Assembly: GCF_900700375.1 (NCBI RefSeq)
Contig: NC_041710.1
Location: forward strand, 22,965,557 to 23,029,556
Length of the DNA: 64,000 nucleotides
Direction: 5' to 3'
DNA from: Denticeps clupeoides
Lineage: Eukaryota > Chordata > Actinopteri > Clupeiformes > Denticipitidae
The notes below the pieces were generated by a model. It was given only the letters and a program-made list of their open reading frames with translations, was not told where the DNA came from and did no database searches. Positions 52,901-61,400 of the stretch are shown here, in pieces; the first letter of the stretch is position 1, and each line of letters begins with the position of its first letter. A program made the position numbers and the translations under genes.

Positions 52901-55900
52901 AAACGGGGCCAGGAGGAGAGAAAGGTGTAGAGCAGGGGTGTGGTACAAAACCAAAATGGCGACAATCGCTTCGTACCTGATGTGCACTGGATCGTTATCA
53001 TTTTGGAGCAGTGAAAACGTCTTTCTCGGCTACATTAACGAGAAGATTCATGTAGATTTACACTAGAACTCTTTACATTATTGAAGACAAGTTATCTTTG
53101 AGCAATGCATCATTGTTTTTCATCACGCATTTAAAGAAAGTTATATTTGCACAAACAGTCTCCACCAAAGTTATATTTGCACAAACATCCCATTGAAACA
53201 GAAACATCCCATAACAGTTTAAATAAATGAATTAAAATATGATCAGAATTCTGATATATGAGATGTATGATGTATGCAGTCTCTCTCTCTCACCATGCAA
53301 GCATAGTGTGAAGATGATCAGGGGTCGTAGGGTCAGGGCTCAGGGGTGGGGAGGTCACATAGGCAGCAGCCTTTGCCCAGTTCTTACTCCAGTAGTGTGA
53401 TCCATCAGTAGCCAGACTGGCTGTGATTGGCTCACCAAACACCACACAGCCTGAGAATGAAATATTAGAAACACGTGCATCACAGCGTCCCTTTCTACAC
53501 CAAAACATACTAAATAATTGTCTTAAATGGAAAAAAAACAGGTTTCTGGATTTCTGTGAGTATTAGTGTGGTCCACAACAAACAGCAAAAAATATAATTC
53601 CTTTTGAAAGTAAGATTGAAAGTAAGAAGGCACATTTTAGAAAGGGTCACATAATTCACTTAGAACTAAATGGTTCTTATTTAAAATATAGGTTACTTAA
53701 TGTATTTATTTCATGTATTTATGATGCATAAATAATGTTTTGAGCAATCTATGGTGTTGGTATGCAAAGGGAATATTATTATTTTTTTGTTATAGTAAAT
53801 TCATTTCATTTCCACCCACCTTTCTTCCTGGCCTGCGCCACGGTGTCTGCAGCGCTCTTGCTCATCACTTTAGTGATGTAGACGGGACAGTTTACCCGGT
53901 TTCCGAGTGTGATTGCCCGGAATACGGCTTCAGACTCAAGCTTTGGAGGTTAAAAAAATGCTACGTCAGATGTTTGTATTCTTCCAGCACAATCTGCCAG
54001 ATTTGAATGCTTTATTCTGGTCACTGCTGTATTGAGCGATGCTTGATTGATCTCACCTCTTCAGGCCGGCTCAGTGGGTGGCCCTCAGGCCCTGTGATTC
54101 CCATGCCCAAGATTTTACTCTGCTCCTAATAAGACAAATAAGATCATCATTTCATATGTGTGTGTGTGTGTGTCTATATATATAGTGTGTTTGTCACTTT
54201 AATTACTGCTACCATTTCATGGTAGTGACATTATTCACATATTTGAAATGACCATTTTTTACCATATTAAGGGACTTCCTTTGGTTTTCTGTGTTGCTGC
54301 TTAAGAGATAAACAAAAATTATTTCCGTTATTTCGCACCTGCGCTATAAGATCTCCATTCTCTGCATGGACCATGACGACAGCTCCAACGTCTTTCAAGA
54401 ACAAGAAGGCCTCATACAACTGTGTGGTGAGAAGATGGTACATGGAGAAAGGTGTCATCAGCTTTTAGTAAGGGTCTGAAAGTATCAACTGTGCAGACTA
54501 TTGCAGGTTAAGCAACCTCGGTGTCTGTCATCTGGAACAGGTCTTTGTAGGCCATGTACACCTGAAATGAGTTGATTCCTACAAGACAAAAATACAGGGA
54601 CATATGGGGACAGGTGATTAATTGGGTGACCCTGGTATAATTCAGTCTTTAATCTCATGCATTACAGTGCATGAATACATTAGTCCTTAAGAAGCTGACT
54701 ATTCACGTGTGTTTGTATTAATCAACACAATCATCTCAGCAAAGTCAGCGACCTTTCTCCTGCACAAGGAGCTCCAGTTCCTCCTTCACCCCCTCATGCC
54801 ACTGCGGGATGTCCACATGCAGCGAGTAGTCGCAACATGACTTCCTGTCCGCCGCTTCCTGCCACTTCTCGAAGGCTTCCAGGAGGCTGTCACCAGGCTG
54901 CGGGGTTACGTGATCCACTGGGTGCGGAGAGAAAAGAGAGATAACATTAATAACATTAATAGTGAGCAGCTGCCCACTGCTCACTTACGATGAAGGGTTA
55001 AAAGCAGAGGACACATTTCCTTGTGTCACCATGTGCTGTGCTGTGTATCACAGTGACAATCAGCTCACTTTCACTTATAAATACAAAAATTCTCTTAAAG
55101 ACCCACGGATCATGGTGGTCCCCCCTGCCAGTGCAGCCTTGGTGCCCTGGTAGAAGTCATCCACAGGCGAGACGCCCAGGTAGGACTTCTGAAAGCAGGT
55201 GTTGACATCGATGCCTCCGGGGATCACCATGCGCCCACAGGCTTCTATCACCTTCACACCTCCAGGCACAATCAGGTTCTCGCCCACCTGCCTGGGAAAA
55301 TAAAGGAGGGGAAAAGGAGATGAAGATGGGTGGCGATAATATGCTACTGTATGCATAGCTACATATTAAACACTTTTTGTTTCCTAGAAATAGCGGTGTC
55401 ATGCTTGTAATGGGACTTTTAAGTCAGCTGGCCACCAAAATGAAAAGATAAATGAAGCTGCTGTAATGACTTCATCCTTGTCATCAAATGAAAGAAATGT
55501 CTGTATAAAAGTGTTGGTTTTACATCTGGCCATCAGGCTTATATTTATTCTGCATTCTGAGGGAAGAAAATAGCACCTGGCCTATTTCATAATTTCTCCA
55601 GCACCACTAGTTAATTTGCAATCACACACACACACACGCACAACCCTAAAAATTCTACTGCTATGTTTTGTTGATGGTTGATTTCTTCACTCACTTTATG
55701 AGCCCATCTTCCACATAGACATCAGCGTAGCACGACTGGTCATCGTTGACGACCCGTCCTCCTTTAATGAGCAGCCGTTCACTCTGTTAATTGAAGAACA
55801 GGGCAGAAGATGCAGAATGTCGTTTATTCATTTATTTCAGTCTTTCCCTCTAGTAATGTTCCGTGCACGTCCTTGCCAGTTAATCTGGGGCGGGGTCTCA

Positions 55901-57478
55901 ATCACCAGGAGCAAGAAAAAGGCTTCCTTGGAACAAGGATGTTAGGTTTCCATGGTAACCAGGCATCGTGACAGCAGGATGCGACCACAGGATTGGAAAT
56001 TCAATTATTCTGAGTTTTGGATCTAAAATATTTTTTTGCAGTGTAATATTGCATCCCATGAATCGGTTCCGAATCAGACAACAGAGCGCCGTTCATGTCA
56101 CATCGGTGTCCGTTATGCGCCACCCTCTTCTCGCGCCCGGGTCATAAATGACACTAGTGCCACTCGCCCTGTTGCGCCTTCTGCGAGTTTGTATCTGATT
56201 CGACCCACGCAGCCAAATGAGCTGCAGACGAGACCCACCCCCGTACCCCCGTACCCCTCACCGTACCCCATCAGGATTGGTACAGGGCGGCCGAGTCGGG
56301 CGGGGCGGCTGGTACCAATGTTGCGTTAATCTGGCCGACAGGCACGGCCTCCACTAAGAATTTAATCCCGCCACGGCCGCGGAGCCTCACGGGAGGCTGC
56401 GGGAGCCCGTGGGGTCCCACCGACCGCCTTACCGTCAGGTGCGGGATGCATTTTTTCCCCTGGTAGCCTGTCCCAGACATAGCGGCCAGCCCCGCGAGGA
56501 CCGAGATGGCAGATGACAGTGGGAGCCGAACCCTCTTTTGTGCGTCGACGACGCGTGCGCAGATGCTCCTTGTGGAGTCGACGCTTCTCCCGGCGAGAGA
56601 GAGAACCTGTGCGTGCGTGCGTGCGTGCGTGCGTGCGACAATTCCACGACCAACCGGAGCGCCCCCTCCCTTCGTGGGTCTCGTGAGCATTAAAAAACAA
56701 AAAGTCACAGACGGCGACACAAAAAAGGTGGCAGATGGGGACAGGGAGGTCGCCATAATCCCGGCGAGACACACCAGGACTGGACATTACAGATTATATG
56801 GGACGCCGTGGCCCGTAATAATAGCAACTATAATAAAAAAAATGATAATAGATTCTATTATTATAAAAACACCTCGAGCATCTAAGAAACCAAAGGACGC
56901 AAAAATACCATCCAAGCTGCGACACCCGACATTTTTTTAATATTTAAACAACCGACATTTATTCCTTCGATTATTAACACAAACTGTTTCCGTTTGATAA
57001 TTCCAACTTGGTTTGAAGTTTGCAAACTGACGTCAAGCGTCCGATTCCAGGACGACATCATCTCGGCACGGCGCGACATGTCCACGACATTATCATAAGG
57101 AACATGAATTATTCTAATTCTCCCGCGTACCTCGCCGTTAACTCGCGCCGCAGCGCGCTCCTGTGCGGCCGGGGACGGGACGCCGACCCCCGGGCCCGGG
57201 TCCTCCCTCTCGGACGTGGAAGTGACCCTGGACCCGCGCGCCTCGCCGCCGAAGCCGTCGTCCAGAAGGCGCTCCCGGCTCCCGCTGCGCGACGCCCGGC
57301 CGCCCTTCCGGCCCTCCGCGTACGAGTCGAGTTCGATGGTCTTGCTGTCGAAGGCCCCCTCCACGGAGCTGAACATGCCGTAGGATTTGTGGCGCTGGCT
57401 GGGGCCGGTGGTGACGGGCCCGGCCAGGTAGACGGGGAGCTCGTCCTCCCGGTTCCACTGCCTCCTGCAGTCGGACAT
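49508..57478 (-). CDS. crmp1: Collapsin response mediator protein 1 (long isoform)
   Basis: Cytosolic phosphoprotein of semaphorin signalling and axon growth; a non-catalytic relative of dihydropyrimidinase. Fourteen exons join in frame to 675 aa: 57478-57131, 55783-55695, 55291-55107, 54917-54753, 54578-54517, 54419-54339, 54125-54057, 53940-53820, 53450-53294, 52431-52290, 51668-51498, 51419-51240, 51040-50875, 49599-49508. The first exon encodes the long-isoform N-terminus ([20 protein letters not shown]). The amidohydrolase-like fold follows ([93 protein letters not shown]). The C-terminal tail has the kinase-target region ([12 protein letters not shown]), then [11 protein letters not shown], and ends [10 protein letters not shown]. 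The donors of exons 4 and 5 (GTCGCT and GTTGCT) are weak. CRMP1 rather than another DPYSL by the long N-terminus and the wfs1 neighbour. Confidence 0.95.
49600..50874. other. crmp1 intron 13
   Basis: Holds an oligo-rich repeat remnant (about 49775-49890, 'aagattcaagattc...tttattgtcagta'), a (TA)n microsatellite (49929-49972) and an LTR-like block (about 50053-50585). No exon of another gene is recognised. Confidence 0.55.
49929..49972. repeat. (TA)n microsatellite
   Basis: About 20 TA units in crmp1 intron 13. Confidence 0.95.
51669..53293. other. crmp1 introns 10 and 9
   Basis: Two introns around exon 10. The first holds a partial SINE A (52014-52140, plus). The second (52432-53293) has a small tandem duplication of 'aaagttatatttgcacaaac' (about 53138-53186) and nothing else recognisable. 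Confidence 0.5.
52014..52140 (+). repeat. SINE family A, 3' half
   Basis: Forward, head-less copy: 'gtcatggctgcccactgctc', 'aaagcagaggacacatttcg', then 'caatcccttcactttcactt'. 5' truncation fits target-primed reverse transcription. Confidence 0.85.
54962..55076 (+). repeat. SINE family A, 3' half
   Basis: Forward, head-less copy lying between crmp1 exons 4 and 3 and ending about 30 bases from the donor of exon 3. It carries the same 'aaagcagaggacacatttcc' body as the other copies. Confidence 0.85.
56433..56480 (-). CDS. crmp1: Alternative first exon of crmp1 (short isoform)
   Basis: ATG at 56480 opens [16 protein letters not shown], closely similar to the N-terminus of the short CRMP isoforms (MSYQGKKSIPHIT in human CRMP1, from memory). 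A GTAAGG donor follows directly. The 48-nt exon ends in phase 0, as does the long first exon, so both join to exon 2 (SERLLIKGG). The predicted short protein is 575 aa against 572 in human. It needs its own promoter within this intron; the surrounding CpG-rich DNA is consistent with that. Confidence 0.85.
56608..56637. repeat. (GTGC)n microsatellite
   Basis: About seven tetranucleotide units roughly 130 bases upstream of the short-isoform start codon of crmp1, so within its probable promoter or 5' UTR. Confidence 0.9.
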
Positions 57479-57601
57479 GTCCTCTGCGGCGGGGATGGAG
57501 AGATGGAGGGAGCGGAGGAGGAGGGATGCAGATGCGCTGCTCCACTTAAGCCCGCTGGCACAGTTATGGCGCCCAGTGAACGGATTTTAATAGACGATGT
57601 A

Positions 57602-57637
<36 letters not shown>

Positions 57638-58063
57638 TTAAATAAATATATTTAATGTAGGTCTATTTATATAGGTCTATAATTAATGCATTCCTATTGA
57701 CATTTGGCATTTAACGTCACAAGATAATTATTTCATATACAAAATACGAATAAGGGAAGTTACACCTACATTTTTTCCGCTTTTAACAGGCAGCTTTTGC
57801 CTATCAAATTCCTTCACTTATAGGCGGGAGACCACGCCCCCCTCTCCGCCAATCAGCCAATCAACATTCACGGGGGTCTGGAGCGACAGCGACGGCGGCC
57901 AATTGAAACGAGCGCGTGTGGGACGAGCGGGACGCAGAAGAGCGCCGAGGTCGCGCCGCCAGCGCCAGCGCGGCTCCGGTTCCGCGGGGCGTCAACTTTT
58001 CTCCACGGTTTTTATTAATATTTTACTGCATTTTCACGTAAACTGCGTCAAAATGGGCACGTG
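57479..58063. promoter_or_regulatory. Shared upstream region of crmp1 and wfs1
   Basis: The crmp1 long-isoform start (57478, minus) and the inferred end of the first wfs1 exon (58063, plus) are under 600 bases apart and point away from each other. The interval has a (CA)n tract (57603-57632), an AT-rich middle and a CpG-rich right part (57860-57990). It may act as a bidirectional promoter; this is inference from layout. Confidence 0.5.
57603..57632. repeat. (CA)n microsatellite
   Basis: About fifteen CA units upstream of the crmp1 long-isoform start codon. Confidence 0.95.
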
Positions 58064-58493
58064 GTGAGTGTATCGGGTCAGACACATTTACAGTTTCTTT
58101 CCATTCGGCTTACTCTGAGAAGTAATTCTAGTTACTAGTTACTGTCGCTTCTGCATGTTTCAGTATATAACATTGATGTAGTTTCTAATGTGTTACTGAG
58201 TTTAAATTTCTGCGTTAGGGATTTAGTAGAAGACATAAAAATGGCTTTCAAATTGTTTGTCCATGATATACGATATCTATTTCAGTGGTTTTATTCTTGG
58301 CACCATTCTGTTTGAGCCATATTTATGAAACTACTGCGCTATTGTTGTCTCTCTTAATGGTTTTGTATTCTGGTGACTGGACAGCCATTCTGAACACTTA
58401 TAATAAAAAGTTTTACCTTTTTATTATAAGCTCAGCGAAACAAGCCCAAGATTTTAACAATTTTGACCAACTGTTTTCTATAGGAGACATTGA
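58053..58493 (+). promoter_or_regulatory. Spliced upstream mini-frame of wfs1
   Basis: An ATG at 58053 lies at the end of the probable noncoding exon 1 (donor G|GTGAGT after 58063). Joined to exon 2 at 58484 it reads six codons and meets TGA at 58491-58493, one base ahead of the main ATG at 58495. It would be a translational upstream frame if that exon is used. Confidence 0.45.
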
Positions 58494-58494
58494 C

Positions 58495-61400
58495 ATGGAT
58501 GTCCGGCATCCAATCCCCTCCGCTGTCAAAGCGGAAACTGGGCCGCATGATCATGTGGATGCAGACCCTACGCTGAATGTGTCTCAGCCAACGGCTTCAC
58601 CACCTGCGCCAGCCGCTAAGAGTCATCGTCAGTCATCGTTGACCGGAGACACGTCATCCTCCGCCGTCATGGCAGCAACCAGTCCTGGCCGCACCGATGC
58701 CTCCAGCAAACCCCCGCAGAATCTTGAGGCAGCATATTCTTCCCCTGCACCTCCTATCATGTCTTCCTCCACCTCAACGACTCCGGCATCCACCCCAACT
58801 ATAAATACAGAGTCCCAAAGCACAAATACAACTCCTACCAACACGCTGACCTCTGACTCTTCATCCACAACCGGAATGGCAGGTCAAGGCGCCCCCCCTC
58901 GCACTCGGAGCTTTGCAGCCCTTGCTAGAAGGGTAATTATTGAAGAGAAAATTAAGAAGGAGGCAGAGTCTTTTGATTGTCAGGAAGAAGGTAAGGGGTG
59001 TTATCATTATTATAAAATTCTAATAATCACACGCTAGAACAAAGTGCACTGTGGCAATGGACAAGCCTCATATTTCCATGACGAATATAGCGCTACATTA
59101 CTTTTGAAACCTTTATGCATGGCATTACATAGTGGCACATGGCCCTTATAGTCTGTGGGCAGACTGTCACGCACATGCTCTCATTTTACAACCAAGCGTT
59201 CTGTCAAAGTTCACTTATAGTGTAATATCAATTCACTGGCAATCTACACTAATGCTTTTACTGGTAAATGGAAAAATAAATATGTGAAATAGGAATGCGT
59301 ACTGGGACACACACATTGTCATGTAAACATGTTGAGGTATTTCAAATATTAATTTTGCCATTCAATTTCCAACATACATTTGCCTGGGTATACCATTTTA
59401 TATATTATACACTATTCAACTTGAAATTGCTGCAATGAGTGCTGCAACAACTAATTTCTTTTCTCAGTTAATTGTAACAACAAAAATGAATGTCAAAAGA
59501 ACCTGATCTGAATATTATAAGTGAGTGTATACTTTCTAAATGTAGATGAGGACTTGGCAGCCATTCCTATTGAGGTTTTGGAGAACATGGCCAGGAGTGG
59601 AGATGCTAAGGCTCAGTCATGTGTGAGTACATGTTTTTGCCAAATGACACACACACACACTGCTCCACAAACGGACCAAACACGTTTTAAATATTCTAAT
59701 ACATAAATATATAACAGGATGGTAGTAGCCTAGAGGGTAACACACTTGCCTATGAACCAGAAGACTACAGAGTCACAGGTTCAAATCCCACTTACTACCA
59801 TTGTGTCCTTGAGCAAGACACTTAACCCTAAGTTGCTCCAGGGGGGGACTGTCCCTGTAACTACTGATTGTAAGTCGCTCTGGATAAGAGCGTCTGATAA
59901 ATGCCGTAAATGTAAATGTAAATATATGTATTCTTACACATATAATGATAGTATTAGCTGAACACTGCTTTTATGGTTTAGCAGTTGTCTGGCTGCACTG
60001 GTTGACAGTGTCATATGGTCCTAGTTGTGAGTGTTTATTTTCAGCTTCTTGGAAGATGACCCTGTCGGCTGGATATAACCCTCCTGTGCTCGCACCCACA
60101 GCATGCGTTTACCATAGCACAGAGGCACATTCCTACACACATAGCCAAACACATGAGTAGAGACACACAGATCCTGAAATCCTGAGTCACGGTGGGTCTT
60201 CCTGGCATCAGGAGGAACCTCAAGCCAAGAAAACCAAACAGTCTGATATAATCATGTTCCTTTAACCTTTCTGACACATCAGTGCGGCAAGGAACATACA
60301 CTGTCAGCTGTTGTAAATGAAATGAGTTATTAAAGAGGTCAGAACCAATTTGATAGCAAGCTGTTAGGAGGGAAAAGAGGAGCTGACTGTTAATATTAGA
60401 AAACAGTTACATGAGAAGATCTTACTGGTTGTATCTTCTGTTTTCAAAGCGTATATGACAAGGAGTATGAAATGCCATGGCTGTACATGTTGGTCTTTCA
60501 GAGGGTTCAGAAATCGAATCATGGATTCAAGTGCTGTATATATTTCTGAATTCATTCTGGTCCATGATAATTCGTAAGCTGTAGTTCTTGAAGATTTGTT
60601 GGTCTTATGTGTGTTCTGGGTCCCATTCATCCTCCAGGAAATGGTGATCTACCGAGGAGCCTGACCATGCGATTCTCTGTTTTTTTTAGCTTGGTAAATA
60701 CTACCTCAGATGTGCCGAGGAGAAGGATGCAGATGCTAATAATGAGATTGCTGTCCAGTGGCTCCTGAAAGCAGCAAAGCTTGGCCGCAAAGATGCAGCC
60801 AAGATGCTGCAGCGCTGCTGGATCCAGAGAAAAGGTGTGTGGTGCGAGCTCTGTTCCATTTGGAACTGTGTTGAACTGAATCTTCTTAAACCCCAGTGAA
60901 GACTCATCTTATTTTGCTTTTGCAGGAATCACACCTGAGACTGAAGCTGAGGTGCGAAAACTCTCTATGGAGTCCAAGTTTGAGAGAACGGTGCGGCGGG
61001 CTGCAATGATGATGTACCAGAAACTTAATCCAGATGGGAAGAAGAAATTGGCCATGTCAGAGATGCTGGAAAATGTCAACCAGGTCAATGCAGTGTCAGG
61101 TATGTGCTTTTTCAGTCTCGTACTGAGATTACAATCATATACTCTGTTAGTAGTGCTATGTACCTTTTGAAAGAAGTGAGTATCATGCTGAGATTATAGT
61201 GTTACTCAGGGCCATCCTACAACTTGCTGAGAGATGGGCATCAATAACAACTGATCGTGTATTCACATGACAACCAATAATCGGCTGTAAGCCCTGAACT
61301 GTAAGGGACCAGTCACAAATTTCTACAAGCTGTACACAACATTTGCAAAACTCAGCTGTCGTACAATAGAGTGACATAAAGGCATGCCAATATGCTGAAA

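Larger units (their letters stand above)
55784..57130. other. crmp1 intron 1 with internal promoter
   Basis: 1.35 kb between the long first exon and exon 2. It contains the short-isoform first exon (56433-56480), CpG-rich DNA around 56090-56640, and a (GTGC)n tract at 56608-56637. The rest near 56810-57000 is AT-rich. Confidence 0.6.

Noticed and set aside
57020-57655. A 211-codon plus-strand open frame over crmp1 exon 1
   Set aside because: It is the antisense shadow of a GC-rich coding exon and continues into a (CA)n tract. It resembles no protein family.
58285-58494. An upstream extension of the wfs1 frame beginning at 58285
   Set aside because: A good acceptor (TTTTCTATAG) lies at 58483, and the extension has no similarity to wolframin. 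The ATG at 58495 is preferred.
59718-59790. tRNA-like sequences with B-box motifs (here and in all SINE A and B copies)
   Set aside because: They are SINE heads with diverged acceptor stems, repeated many times with the same downstream body. None folds convincingly as a functional tRNA gene.
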